From assembly GCF_900964775.1 (NCBI RefSeq), contig NC_041806.1, positions 16,247,232 to 16,311,231 on the forward strand: a stretch of DNA of 64,000 nt. The letters run 5' to 3'. Each line of letters opens with the position of its first letter. The stretch's first letter is position 1. This DNA comes from Scleropages formosus (Eukaryota; Chordata; Actinopteri; Osteoglossiformes; Osteoglossidae). A program made the position numbers and the translations under genes. The notes beneath the pieces were generated by a model. It was not told the origin of the DNA. It saw nothing but the letters and a program-made list of their open reading frames with translations, and did not search any database. This document shows, piece by piece, positions 24,268-37,200 of this stretch.

Positions 24268-26915
24268 TGTCTGAAACCGCTTGTCTCAAGCGGGGTCGCG
24301 GCAAGCCGGAGTCTAACCTGGCAACACAGGGCGCAAGGCTGGAGGGGGAGGGGACACACCCAGGACGGGACGCCAGTCCTTTGCAAGGCACCCCAAGTGG
24401 GACTCGGACCCCAGACCCACCAGAGAGTAGGACCCGGCCAAACCTGCTGCGCCACTGCGCCACCACGCCCCCCTCTCTTAAGTTCATGTAATGTGTAATT
24501 TTTCATGATCATGCTCGGATCAATCCTTTACAGAGCCACTCCTGCAATGTAATGTAAATGTTTATATGTATCTCAAAAAAAAAAAAAAACTGCTAGGAAG
24601 GTGATTAGGAATTGGTAATATTCTGGTAAAGTTTTATGCAGCTACTTGTGTGATGAACATCAGTGCATATGGTGAAGGAAACAAACTGTACTTAAGAATC
24701 ACACATCTGCAGCTATGTCTCTTTCTTCTAAGGTAATGCACAAATTGTATTTTCTATGAGATGTACATCACTTTGGAAAAAAGCATCTACTAAATGAATA
24801 AATATAAACATTAGTTGGCCTGGTTTCTAACTATGGTAAACACAATTGACACATATAAGAACAAATACACGATACAAATAAAGACATGACAGTAAATACA
24901 AATAACACAATAAATACAAATTAGACAAGGGAACATAATAGCCCCGTCCACTGTCTCCACCCTGCATATACCCTGCTTTGTGCAAAAACTTCAGCCCCTG
25001 TATACAGTTTCTCTCTACTTACCCATGTAGTCTCCTTCCTCTTTGTCCTCTCCCTGATCTTCTCTGGTCCGAAGTGCTTCGTCATGCTGTGCGAGGCCTT
25101 CTGTGGCACTGTCCCCGTTGGTTTTCTTTGTGTCTTCACCTGTCGCCACCTCGGCCTGTGTCTCCTTTACAGGCAGACCATGCACACTGACATCCCTCTC
25201 TTCAGCCAGCTTGTGCTCTTGCCCTATATGTCCTGCCAGCTGCCCTACTCCTTCACTGTTTCTTCTTTCTTCCTCCTTCTTCTTCAGAGCAGCCTCCTCC
25301 TCTTCATCCTCCTCCTGCTCTTCCTCCTCTTCCTCTTGCTCCTCCTCAGTCCCTCCATCACTGCCATCGCTGCCTGCTTCAGCCTCTGCTTCCTTCCCCT
25401 CTGCTGTTAGCACCCTCATATCCTCCTGCTCTGCCTTGTCCCCTGTGTTCTCCTTCCTGTCCCGCTCCCTGTCTTCCCCCTTCTGCAGTAGCTCTTCCCC
25501 TCGCTCCCCAGGGGCCGCCTGCAACACTCCCAGAGCCAGGCCTGAGGTTATGTGCAGGGGCACCGTGACAGAGAAAGGCCCGGAGATGTGCATTCCGGCA
25601 CGACGCTCTGCCTTGCTGGACATGGCAGGGGACTTGGGCTGGGGGTGTTGGGCATCAGCCACCCCTCCAGAGTCCAGTCGACTGTATGTTCCCGGAGTTC
25701 CTGTCCCGCTCACTACACTCACGCTGGCACCACCGCCCCTCCGATACGTCACTGCATAGCTGCTGCCAATACCTCCCATGGACCCACCAATTGCTCCTGC
25801 CTCCCCACCCCCCGAGAGGCAAGGCGGCGGTTGGTTGGCAAGAGATAGCTGGCATGCAGGGGGCCGTTGTCTGGGTCCTGGAGAAAGGGGAACCATGAGG
25901 GTGGTACGTTGTAGAACACACATGAGTAAACTGTTCTGATCACGTGTATAATCTTGCACTGGAAGGTAAGATGTATATTCATATAGCTGAGTTTTTTCAG
26001 CATTAAGCTGCTTACCCTGATTTACCTAGTTATGCAGGTAGGTAATTTTTACTGTATCGATTCAGTGTAAGTACCATGCTCAAAAGTTACTATAGCAGGA
26101 GGTGGGAATGAAACCTTGGTCCTCTTGAATGCAACATGGCAGTTCTAAGCCCTATGGTATTTGCTGCTGCTTGTGAGTGTATATGTGTGTGTATATATTT
26201 TATTATACATATACAGAAATTGCAATTAAATTGAACATTTTGAACAATCAGTATGAAGTAATTCCATATTTAAAGCTAAAAAAACTCATATACATACATA
26301 AATGTATATGAAAGTTTCTTATAGTTCATTTATTTTGCTTATATATGTTTATATACTGTAAAAATGTTAATATTTTAAAATTTAACCATTTTTTATATGT
26401 TTACATTTTATATATACAGTATGTGTGCATACTGTATTTATCTATGTATATGATTTCATTATTCTAAATTTGTAATTCCTTCATATTGATTGTTCAGGTT
26501 TCTTACTACACTCATTGGTATTGGAAAGGGAGACCTAATTTGCAGGAAAAATGTGACACTGAGATCCACACAAATTTTTCATCATTTATCCCTGCATAAT
26601 TCAAGAAGCAGCTGTTGCTTCAGTGTCAGTGACATTCATATACACTTGCAGTTGCAGGGGATACTAACAGGGGACAAAAGCACAGTAAATGGGGAAAGGA
26701 AAACCACCTGACTGGGAGGACGATATGGTACTGAGGGAATCCATGCTCTTGGCTGGCCGCAGGCTGGTCTTCTCTTTTTCTGAAAGAGCCACGAGAAATT
26801 TCTTTAAAAGCTGGGAGCCTCTGCAATGAAGTTGCTGAAGGCAGGGTTAGAGTTAGTTACTGAATTTAGTGGCATGCCACTTTCATTGTTTACAGGCTGC
26901 TGTTTTAATGTGATA

Positions 26916-26947
<32 letters not shown>

Positions 26948-29900
26948 TTTCAGAACCGCTTGTCCCATATGGGGTCGCGGGGAACCGGAGCCTACCCGGT
27001 AACACAGGGCATAAGGCCGGAGGGGGAGGGGACACACCCAGGACGAGACGCCAGTCCGTCGCAAGGCACCCCAAGCGGGACTCGAACCCCAGACCCACCA
27101 GGGAGCAGGACTGTGGTCCAACCCACTGCGCCACCGCACCCCCTAATGTTATAATATTCTATAGAAAATGAGTAACAGACATGTAGCTGATATTGGCAGG
27201 TGGACACTGTTAGGTGTAGCAGGATTATATCTAATAGATATAACGTCAGTTAGCAGCAAGTGAAATCCTTTCAGCACCAGGAGGACTGAGGTCATACAAT
27301 CAACTAGCCGTTCTTTAAAATCATTTGGACATGATAGTACGTTAAGTGATTTTTTTTTTTTTAGAAAACAATTTGGGTTTTATTTCACCAAATAACCAGT
27401 CACTTAAGAAAAAAAATGACTAATGCTCACAATGCCATGTTGGAAGATACTGCAGCATTTACTAAATGTCCTGACCAAATTTGCATTTACTGTATATGTT
27501 TTACAGTATTATTAACATTTTATGCAAGTAAATTACTTCAGATACTAAAAAAGTAATTTCTTAATTTGTGTTCCACTGTGCCAAATTTCATCAATTTTTT
27601 TTCTCTTTTTTTGAAAGTTCTGGAAAATATATTTTTAAAAGTAATATTGTGATGCACTGGACTGTCCAGTTATTCCAATGTGCGGTCACTCAAGGTCCGG
27701 TCCTGCACACATGAACTGTAACTAATAGGAGTGAGGAGATGGAAAGTGAGTAAAGATGAATGCATGATGTAGTCAGAGTGTCAGAGGAGTGAGAAGAGAA
27801 ACAGTAATACGCGGATGAGTGTACGTTTGGGGGTGTCGGGGTTCACCTTTTCTGGGATACTTGCTCTTCTTCTTCGGGTCACTGAGTCTTCCTCCCAGAT
27901 TGAAAATGGACGTCCACTTCTTTCCCTTCAAAGAACCCTTCCTCCTTCAGAGGAGAACAATATACAGGGAAAGCAGTGAGAATGAGTGACTGAAATCACA
28001 GAGAAGTTCTGTTTGGTGACCCCTCAGCATGATAAGATCCACTGGAGCTCCAGCTTCAGTTCCATATTTGTGCTAGCAGGATTTTTAGACTCCCCTCCAC
28101 GATTCATTATAAAAACACCATATATTTTTGTGCTCTTCAGTGACAGAATTTTCTTACTAGTACCATATTGGCCCACTTTATTGTACTTAAAGTATATAGC
28201 TTCATGATAAATGTAATAGTAAAAAATAATATAATAACAAATATTTAGGAAGTATATAACAAAAGTTTGTCTATTAAAATCATTGGGAACTTATATGCTA
28301 TATATTTTAACTTGAATGTTTAATAACAAAAAATAAAGCATTATTATAAAGTAATTTGCTAATATTACAGCATTTTTACTATCCGCAATAATGTATTCAT
28401 ATGTAACTTGTGTTGTTTCAACCTAAAAAATAAGTGAAAATCAAAAATTAATTAAAATTGCTACTGTAGTAGAAGTTCTTATAATAAGTTTTGCATGAAT
28501 ATGTTAACTTGTAAAAATGGCATCTAAAGTTTAGAGCCTGAGTATTTTTCATCCTTCACCAATAATTTATAAATTAATGATAAACAGGAAAATATTATGA
28601 GCAAGACACCCTTTACTGATTGGTACTAAAATGCTATGACATGAATTGAATCAATTTGCTGTTGAAATATTTTCTCTTTTATAGAGAATCATAAAATGTA
28701 AACTTTATCTGATTTCCTGACAGGGTTCAACATGAAGAGTACCACCACTTCAAATGTCATAACAAAAGCTGTTGTACAGCATTACAGGGTTCACTCTAGT
28801 TTCCCTGCAAAGTTCTCTGCTGTTGACTGCATGTGACAAGAGGAGCTCTTACTTGTCTGTGCCCTCAATGATGGCGTGGTAAGGTCTCATGGGTGGGGGC
28901 CCATCCCCTGGACTGATGGTGCCCAGAAACTGGAAGGCATTTGCCTCCTTGGACTTGTCGTCGTGGTTGCAGGGTGTCGGGGAGGGCAAGGATTGTCTGC
29001 GCTCACTGACGTGACCTGGTGGGAAAACGATGCATGTTTGTCACGGCTGACACTTTCTTCTTAGCTATAGCAATATATGCAGCGAAAACAAGCTAAGGCT
29101 GAACTTGACAATGGAAGGAAGTATCATCACCTGGTTCAGAGAAGAGCTGGGACACATGGGTCAGAATGAATTCCACCACAACAGACTGGACCCGCACCTC
29201 CATGAAGGCAGCTGTGCCATTGAGTCCTGTTGCCTCAATGTCCTTTGACCTGTAGCAACCAGCATGGGTCAGCAGAAATAACTCAGCAGAACAAAGCATC
29301 TCTTTATGACAATTTATTTACAGTTTAGATACTTTGTGTCTTTTCTTTCTTCCCTTTGCTCGGCACTCCTTGCCCTATGGCCACCTGAGTAACAAAGTTA
29401 TGGGGATGGCCTGTACTTGTAGACATTCGCTTGGTGTCCTTTCACCTGAGAAGGTTGGGTGCCCAGACGATGGCCAAGTTCCTGGCATGCATGTTGGTCT
29501 GTGCAGAGTGTGCTGCCATTCGAACCAAGTGGCGCATGAGGAACTCCAGAGTTCTGTGAGAGATGGGGGGGTAGAAGAAGACAAAACCAAGCCCAGTTAG
29601 AAGTGAAGCATGCTTGTAACAAACTGCTCAATTCTCCTCTCATGTAAGAAGGTAACGGAGGAGAAGAGGGATGCACAGGGAGATGGGCGGGACCAGCTGG
29701 GGCGCACAGTGAATGTATTGTGAAGGGGGTTGGGGGCGCGATGATCCTGTGAAGGAGGGGGTTCGGGGCAGAATGAACCTGTGGTGAAGAATCACTCTCT
29801 GGTGCAGAATGAACATTTGGTGAAAGAGGGAGGGGTCCAGAATAAAACAATGATAAAGATACTTTACCTACAAATGTAGTATTTGAGCCAAATTTAAAGA

Positions 29901-32204
29901 CACACAGTATTAAACTAGGTTTAAGATGAAATGATGAAAATTTCTTTGGAGAGATGAGGTACTTCATTGGAACTACAGTGTTATGTGCTGATTATTAATT
30001 ATCTTGGGCAGAGTATTAAAAGTGATAAGTGCCAAGTATCCCCCAAGTGGTGGCACAGTTACTTTGATGTAAGTTAAAGTAGGGGCTATACAGCAAACAG
30101 GGGGATCCCATATCTGTACAGCAGGGTAACAGAAGCACAATACCTCGGGGGGAGTGGGACAGTGAAGGGTACAGTACCTGTAGTGGGGGCGCGGCAGCTC
30201 TTTCAGCACCTCTTTAATCTTCACCAGCCTCTCCTCTTCAAGGTGAATGGCTACCGCTTCCTGAGGAGACAACATTCACATTTATTCATTTAGCTGACGC
30301 TTTTCTCTAAAGTGACTTGCAGTGTTAACGTTACAATTATTTACCCATTTATACAGCTGGGTAATTTTACTGGAGCAATTTAGGGCAAGTACCTTGCTCA
30401 AGGGTACTACAGACAGAGGTGGGGATCAAACGTGCAACCTTTGGATCGAAAGGCAGTAGCTCTAACCACTACACTACCGGCTGAGACAACACCAGTTCTT
30501 CAGAGTCACAATATGATCCCAATGCACCGTGTGTACATATGTACAGCTTATGGACACAAGCAAGAACCTCAGCTGACTGTATATCAGACTGATACCAGCA
30601 GTTCAGGTCATCGAAATATTATTTTAAGATACTTTCCCCAATTACAAAATGGCAAAGTGAAACCCAAATTATTTAAGGAATCATGTTATTTCAGTATTTG
30701 CAGTGAGTGACATCCACAAAACTGTTAATAGTAGCATAAAACAGATTTCATTATCAATGCCGATTTAGTAAGACGACGTAAGTGCTGTGCCGTCTTCCAG
30801 CATGGCATCATAATCATTAATAATATTTATTTTGACTGGTTGGTTGATCAGTGAAATAAAAGCCACAATGTTAAAAATCAGTTACTGTCGTATGATGGCA
30901 AATGATTTTAAGAAATCACGTATATGATGCATTGCAATGACCAGCCAATCCCATGACCACCCCCCCTTCCTCCTTCCAATAAGTGAGGGTGAAATATACT
31001 CACAATGGTGGTAGAAATCTGTACAGTTTGCTAGGATGACAGAACATTTCCTTGTGTAAATGTGTGCCTGCATGTACTCACAGCAAACTTGTCATAAAGC
31101 TGGTATGTGAGAAGAGGGTTTGGCAGCTCTCTGAAGTAGGCCTTGCAGAGGGAGCTGACGCAGTGGATGTCCTGCAGGTATACATCCTTGTTGAGGTCTG
31201 GATATCCCTCGCCTTCAAACTCGCTCCTATGCACGACATCCACAATCACTTTTCAGAGACACCAAGGCAGACACCCTCCGCAGGCACTGACACACACGTG
31301 CTCTCAAAGTCAACAAAAAGCTACACCCGGATCACCGCACAGCTCATAGGAAACACGTGGACACGGACCTCAGCTTCACCGTGTTGGACGAGACCCCCGA
31401 AAGCCGATAGATTCCATCCACAATTCCATGCTCCTCAATGAACTCACTGCAACACCGCAGTACCAGGGGGACTGGGAAAAGTGACAACATGGAAAGAGCT
31501 TCAGGACACACACTTGGTCTGTTATTGTAGATAAGGTACTAAAATAAACCTAATTTGTTAAACAGGTAAATGGTTCCTGGATATGAGAATGAGAGTATAA
31601 GGTAAGCAATGAAGCAATAATGATATACTAATTACTGGATAATTAAATGAATTTAATAATATTTCACAATAATTAAATGTCTATTACAATTTTTCCCTCC
31701 AACATCAATTATATACACTTTTAATATAAACATGGTCACTTTATTGTACAGAAACTTTTAGCCATTCTGACATGTGGAGTATGTTAGTGCAGCGCTACTG
31801 TGTGGCACCAGTGCTACTAGATGCTCTGCTGTGCCACCCCCAGTTATTAAAAAAGCGTAGCTAGAACAGTTATTAGTAGAATAATTTATATCATTCGTGT
31901 TCACATGAGAATGGTTATAGATCACTCAAAATCATTACAGCCATATTTTTTAAGGAGCACAATAAAATAAGTAACTAATCCAGTGAAACAGATTGAATAA
32001 AGTAAATAAATTAGACAGTAAAAGTGACTTCAGTTACTTCCTGATCTGGTGCAGTTGTTGGTCACTAAGATGTGCTCTAACACAAGGCGTGATGGGTGAG
32101 GGCTCGTTGTACTCACTCTCCTGGGAGGAAGCTGACAGGTGCTCCAGCAGGTCACAGCCGAACACTTTCTCCTTGTTGCCTCCCCTTTTCCTTCCTCTCC
32201 TCAT
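20736..32204 (-). CDS. arhgap30: Rho GTPase-activating protein 30
   Basis: Stimulates GTP hydrolysis by Rho-family GTPases (RhoA and Rac1 are reported targets of mammalian ARHGAP30), acting on actin and adhesion. Coding exons: 32204-32117, 31471-31369, 31226-31082, 30260-30178, 29553-29446, 29249-29131, 29015-28853, 27944-27847, 26779-26708, 25877-25023, 23781-23675, 23160-22421 and 22071-20736. All phases agree, giving 1,338 aa. The RhoGAP domain covers about residues 15-215, with arginine finger [29 protein letters not shown] and [18 protein letters not shown]. Downstream are the basic [11 protein letters not shown] and [11 protein letters not shown] blocks, [15 protein letters not shown] and [11 protein letters not shown], all matched in order by human ARHGAP30 as I recall it. 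The tail is longer than in human (about 1,100 aa), mainly through Glu-rich low-complexity sequence in exon 10 and acidic exons 12-13. ARHGAP31 fits less well. Four introns hold repeats. Confidence 0.93.
23208..23300 (+). repeat. tRNA-like SINE head, degraded
   Basis: In arhgap30 intron 11. GTGTAATGGTTAACAAGGA resembles a tRNA A-box head; the rest is worn. Family uncertain. Confidence 0.35.
23925..24808 (+). mobile_element. 3' part of a CR1/L2-type LINE, in arhgap30 intron 10
   Basis: Plus strand, antisense to arhgap30. The translated remnant covers the C-terminal end of the reverse-transcriptase protein ([35 protein letters not shown]-like blocks) with stops and frameshifts. The 3' end is the TACTAAATGAATAAATATAA tail. 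It is interrupted by a SINE-A copy at 24219-24473. The 5' half of the LINE is missing. Confidence 0.75.
24219..24473 (-). repeat. SINE-A copy 1, nested in a LINE
   Basis: Minus-oriented tRNA-derived SINE with a long CA run (TG tail in its own sense) at the left and tRNA head at the right (antisense B-box GGACTCGGACCCC). Flanked by a 14 bp target-site duplication, TCTCTTAAGTTCAT, at 24205-24218 and 24474-24487. The duplication lies in the LINE body, so the SINE is the later arrival. Confidence 0.9.
26160..26470. repeat. AT-rich low-complexity stretch in arhgap30 intron 9
   Basis: Runs of TA, TATATG and similar units. No gene content. Confidence 0.6.
26919..27143 (-). repeat. SINE-A copy 2, in arhgap30 intron 8
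   Basis: Full-length minus-oriented copy: CA run at left, tRNA head at right. Target-site duplication TAATGTGATAATA (26906-26918) and TAATGTTATAATA (27144-27156), one mismatch. Confidence 0.92.
27951..28852. other. AT-rich arhgap30 intron 7
   Basis: Strongly AT-rich intron sequence with no exon or recognisable transposon. Confidence 0.45.
30272..30484 (-). repeat. tRNA-derived SINE (SINE-B family), well preserved
   Basis: In arhgap30 intron 3, starting 12 bp upstream (gene sense) of exon 4. The LINE-type tail (ATTTATTCATTTAGCTGACG on the plus strand) is at the left and the tRNA head (antisense A-box CTCTAACCACTACACTAC) at the right. Confidence 0.8.
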
Positions 32205-33145
32205 CGCTCCCCCGTCTGCTTCCCGGCTCTCCCTTTTACATCAATCGCTGCTGCCAGTGCAGGTGCCTGGGGTCGTGCTGTACTACACTGTACCGTGCGC
32301 TGTACTCTATTAGGCTGACTGTATTTGGGCTGAAAGTGTTTCTCAAACCCTGAACTGTCTTGCAGGTTTCTGAGCTGTACCGCACTGTGGTTTGCTGTAT
32401 CCTGGTGCGCCGTGCGATGGCGAAATATTCACCAGGTGTTTGTTCTTGCAGGGCAGTTCTGGGGAGAGAAAGAGGTCAGTGAGACGATTCTAGCCCATGA
32501 CGATACTACAATAGCAGATGTGGCATCATTCGTTTTGACTGTAGTCCCTTGTGACACCTGCAGCCAAGGGGCTGAACATTGATAAAGTGCGCAAGAGCAC
32601 ATTAATGTGCGTTTACCCCATGTGTAAGGAAATGTAACTCAACAGAAATTAGTAAACGGAGCACTATTTCAAACTTCACTTCCTTCTGCTGGCTCCATAA
32701 AAGACCTAAAAAGTGTCAGACCACACCCTCTCTCATGGGGTGCAGCCCTTCATCATCGAGAGTAAGACATGGCGGAGCTCTTGTGATGAGCCCTAGCCCA
32801 CGCTATGCTTGGGGAAACGCATCGCTGCATCGAGGACTCCTCTAACCTTGTTTCTACTGCATGCCAGAGCTTTCCTGTGACTATCTCTGTCCGGCGTGTC
32901 AGATGGCTAGAGGCCTCCGCTCATTTCTATCTGTAGCGGAAGTCAATCTTCGCTAGCGCAGGCCTGACTTTCGACATCGGGGCCCCTGGCCTCCGGAGAT
33001 CAGCACCTGCCGCATCCCAAGCACCCACCTCACCGGGTCACTCACCCGCTCCTCTCCCTGGCCCACTGCAGCCGCAAGGTTCTGGGATCCACTCACAGGG
33101 CAAAAAGAAAAAGCAGAGAGGAGAGAAAAAGAAAGTGCTCCTACC
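32118..33145 (-). other. Candidate 5' UTR intron and leader of arhgap30
   Basis: A strong acceptor (CTCTTTCTCTCCCCAG on the minus strand, exon start 32458) lies upstream of the start codon, and a good donor (CAAG/gtagga) ends a potential leader exon at 33145. This suggests a non-coding first exon near 33.15-33.25 kb and a 5' UTR intron of about 690 bp. Inferred from splice signals only. Confidence 0.5.
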
Positions 33146-34880
33146 TTGTTTCAGCATCGGAACCACCAGCAGCAGCAGCGAGGATGACGCAAAAAACCAC
33201 CAAACTTCCCCTGCTGACTTCCTGAGTCGCTCCTAGCTGTTCTCTCACTCACTCACTCCCTCCCCAATTCTTCTTTGTCTCTTTCTCTTACAGCCACTAG
33301 ATGTGTCATTAAACTGGGGGCCAAAGTTGACCAGAAGCAATCTGAATGTCCTGATTAGTAGAGGAATGCAAAATATTATAAAGGACACATTTATCTTAGA
33401 AATTGTCTTTCGTGTCTTTTTATAATATAAAGATAATTCTATGTTGCTTTACCTATGGGAGATTAAAAAAAAAAAAAAAAAAAACTTACCCAATTAAAAA
33501 ATCCATAACACACTTCTTGTTTTTACTTAATCTTTGTGTCTCTATATCTATTTCTCTGAGTGTATTTTCATTACCATATTTACTGTATTAAAAACTTTTA
33601 ATGTCTTCCTTGCAATATTTCAGCATTTTCTAAATGTATGAGTTGAAGTTGCAGCTCAAATTGAATTAAGATCCAACTATTCATAGGTACTTAGAGCCTA
33701 TTGTTCTGTTTGCTACAGCAGTTGACAGTATTTGACTCATTCATACAACAGGTTATTTTTTTCTGGAACAATTCCGGCTAAAAGAGCAGCAGCAGGGATT
33801 GGGGCTTCCAATAGCAGCCTCCAGAGTACGTGTCTGCATTGCACCCAGAGTAAAAGGGGTTGCGCTCTGTACATCTATGTACCTTTCTCTCATCTAAACT
33901 TTCAAGGTTCATTCCCTGCCTCTTCCTTCTCCCCCAGTCTTGCACAGGCCCCATCTCACAGTGTTTTTACACCATTTCCCTCACCCTTGGTCACGGACAC
34001 CTGCTGTTGCTGCTGCTGCAACTAGATTCTGTCAGGTCACTTGTCAGGTGTGGCCAGGGGATGGCGCCGTTTCAGTCTCTGTCTGCCACAACACTCCTCA
34101 TCGGGTCGATTCGATTGTGGCCATTACAGTGTTTAACCTATATAATAGGCCTGTCCTAAAGTGCCACACTGCCTACTGCTCTACTGGGAGCTAGCTGTAT
34201 GTAAACAATACGAATGTTCTCTTTGTTTTCTTTAATTATGGGATCTGCATAAGTACATTTAAACTCCTGAAGCCTCAGAAAACCACCAAATAGATACTAT
34301 GATTTCCATGCCACAAATTTCTTGGGATTGCTCTCTGCCATGTGTCGTTGGTAAGGAAGCCCCAGGAGACTTGAGTCCATCAACAGCACACTGAGGCTGA
34401 TATGATTGCATTTATAAACACTGGGTCCTCATCTTACGAATACAATTGGACCTGAAATCTGTTCCTAACTTGACTTGTTTGTAACTGTAAACTGATGGGT
34501 TCAGAAATCCCTTTCATTTCAAGTTTTGACTTACATTTCTCAATTCACTGCTGATCATCCGTAGAATGTAATATTTGGATAAATTCAGGTAATTAGTATT
34601 GTCGTGGTTGCTTATTTTAAATTTGCTTTACTTTTTTTGGCCCTTGCGTGCATACTTCGTAATTGATGTCCTTTCTATTTCACTGGAATAAAACGTAAAT
34701 GTTAAAACTGGGGAAATTAGAAAGCCATTTCCCAAAAAATTTCTGTGTTACAACCGGATGTCTCCGCTGCTTGTTGTCATGACTTCCGCTCGGCGGTGTA
34801 GTCCTGTCTGAAAAGACCGCAGGACACACGGGATTCTATTCATTTGGATTACATTAAACGCAGTACTCATAAACAACTGT
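33146..34880. other. Interval between arhgap30 and zinc-finger pseudogene E
   Basis: Presumed arhgap30 promoter side, with short CAG/GCA runs near 33170 and a CTG-rich patch near 34000. No supported gene, RNA or complete transposon. Confidence 0.4.
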
Positions 34881-35614
34881 ATATTCAGTAACGATAAAAT
34901 CTCGTTTAATTAACTTCCAGAACCAGCTGGCATCTATTATGGAACTGATAGAGAAGTCCGTCGTGGAAATAAACAAACTTTTTGAAGACGGCACGTTTAG
35001 CTCTCCGCCTGGAGCTGTCTCAAAGCAGGCGCGAGATCGACCTGCTGAAGTGACGAGGAGGCTGCACATATTCGAGAGCGAGCTGCACGCGGCGCAGAGC
35101 TGCGCAGGCGCCGGAGCGCGAGCCGTCACGCCGAGTACTGGCGGTATCCAAGAGGAAGTCGAGCCCGTGCGTTCCGCTTGTGTTTTGTTTTTAAGTAATT
35201 TCTGTAGTGGTCAGCTTGTTTCATTTATTGGTCTAGTTTTACTGTGCATGGATAGAAAAAATGTCAACAATTAATATTTAAACCTTGTTTCCCAGAGCTC
35301 TGCATCCGTAAATTTATTCTGTTACTCCTTAGTTTGACCAACATTTTAGCCTCATCTCACTCTCATGTAGTAACATTTTCTGTATTTACATGTATGTATG
35401 CTTTTATATGTGGTGTTTTAATGTGCTTTTAATGCATTAGGTTTCAAGAGAGGTTTCCTTGCAGGAGAGAGTTGCTCGTCCGCTGGGGAGGGATGCTTGA
35501 GGAATGTAGTGTGAATCTGCTGCGAATCGAACCCACACCTGTCCAAATGAAAATGACTCCGAACAATGGCCTTAAGGACTGAGGTCAGTTCACTGTGATG
35601 CACTCATTCGCTTT

Positions 35615-35935
35615 CACTTGTTTCACTAACCGCTTGTCCTGGGAAGGGTCACAGCAGTCCAGAGCCTATCCCGGAATCACCGGGTACATAGCTGGGGGTG
35701 TACATCCGGAACGGGTCGCCAGTCTCTCACGATGTAGCGGCACACATGCATTAACTAACTAATTGCAGGCGAATTGAGTCATCAATTCACCTGAAATGCA
35801 TGTCTTTGGACTGTGGGTGGAAACGGGAGCCCCCAGAGGAAACCTGCAGAGACGGACAGACTCAAACGTACACATGAATGGCCCAGGCATTGTGAGGTGG
35901 CAGCAATACCTTCTATGTCTCTATGCTGCCCAGTT
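35615..35935 (-). repeat. tRNA-derived SINE (SINE-C relative)
   Basis: Minus-oriented. The left end reads CTAACCGCTTGTCCTGGGAA, i.e. a GGACAAGCGG 3' part like SINE-A; the centre has the SINE-C core (GCATGTCTTTGGACTGTG). The tRNA head at the right is worn. It combines a SINE-C body with a SINE-A/RTE-like tail. Confidence 0.6.
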
Positions 35936-36507
35936 CACCTTGTGCTTCCTCAAAATCACCTCAAGGTTTTAAAAAAAAAAAAAAACAATTGTATATAGTC
36001 CTACCCAGAGGTAGGCAGATCCATTTTTGGTTAAGACCGTTTGACTTTTTCGGGAGCTTCATTTAACAACTTGCAATTCGACTTGAGACTTTTTTTTGTA
36101 TTAACAACGATCGCATTTGTATTCTCTCATCTTTCTGGTACAAGACTGGAGCCACCATGCAAATTTCTTCAAAGTTATAGTTAGCCTTAGGTAGTTTTGG
36201 GCTCAGGAATGCATACAAATTATCAATGAAACTAAATCTTATATTTATGAGACTTTGCCTTACAAATGGTTTTTTTGGAACAAATTGCTTTTGTAAAGTG
36301 GTGGAAGACTACTGTTTATTAATGGTGGATGGTTGGGTTTTTAATTACCTTTCATGCTTATAATTTACTCATGAAGATCTGCTGATTGTGTAAAACAAAC
36401 TCGTAATTACCTTTAATTTAAATGGGGGGGGGGCAAATAAGGGGTTTCTGAGCCACAAACTGTTTGCCCATGTTTTCAACAAACATGGAAGATTCCTACC
36501 TTTTAAA

Positions 36508-36862
36508 CATGGTGACACAGCAAGTAGCGCTGCTGTCTCACAGCGCCTAGGTGGTGCAAGAGGACGTGGGTCGATCCCCACTCAGTCTGTGTGAAGTTTG
36601 CATGTTCTCCCTCTCTCTGTGTGGATTTCTTCCGGGTGCTTTGGTTTCTCTCCCATAGTCCAAAGACATGCATTTTAGGTTCCCCTATAGTGTGTGAGTG
36701 ATTGAGAGAGTGTGTGCTACTGATGTATGGATGAGTGACCCAGTGTAAGTAGTGTCTAGCAGTGTAAGTCACCTTGGTGAATAAGGTGTGGGCTCATAAC
36801 ACTGCATAGTTCATGGGAGGTGGTTTGGAGAAGAGTCTGCTAAATGAATAAATGTAAACATG
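36508..36862 (+). repeat. tRNA-derived SINE (SINE-C family)
   Basis: Plus-oriented, near complete copy in intron-like sequence of pseudogene E. Head GTAGCGCTGCTGTCTCACAG, core CCAAAGACATGC, tail TCTGCTAAATGAATAAATGT shared with the CR1/L2-type LINE. Confidence 0.75.
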
Positions 36863-37029
36863 AGGAAAATATTTGAAAAAGGAGAACAGTCCAGAACTCC
36901 TGGACAGCTTTAATTCTCAGCCAAGTACCCACATGTTTAAAATAATTTACATGTTTTAAGTATCAACTTTGCTGGTTCCTTTTATTCAGGCTCCATTCCC
37001 CTATCATTTAGCTTGCTGTTATTTGTCTT

Positions 37030-37200
37030 GTTTTTCGGTGACGCAGTGGAACAGCAGGAGCCTTACGGCTCCTGGGTTTTGGGTTTAAATCCAGTTCCGT
37101 TTGTGTGGAGTCTGCCTTTTCTTCCCGTGTTTACATGGTTTTCCTCTGGGTGCTTTAATTTCCTCCCATGTGTTTCAGGTGGACAGGTTACTCAAAATTC
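37030..37200 (+). repeat. SINE-C family fragment
   Basis: Head and start of the core only (GTGACGCAGTGGAACAGCAG, then TGTGGAGTCTGCC). Diverged. Confidence 0.5.

Noticed and set aside
25103-25759. 218-codon plus-strand Ser-rich frame
   Set aside because: Antisense shadow of arhgap30 exon 10 Glu-rich coding sequence.
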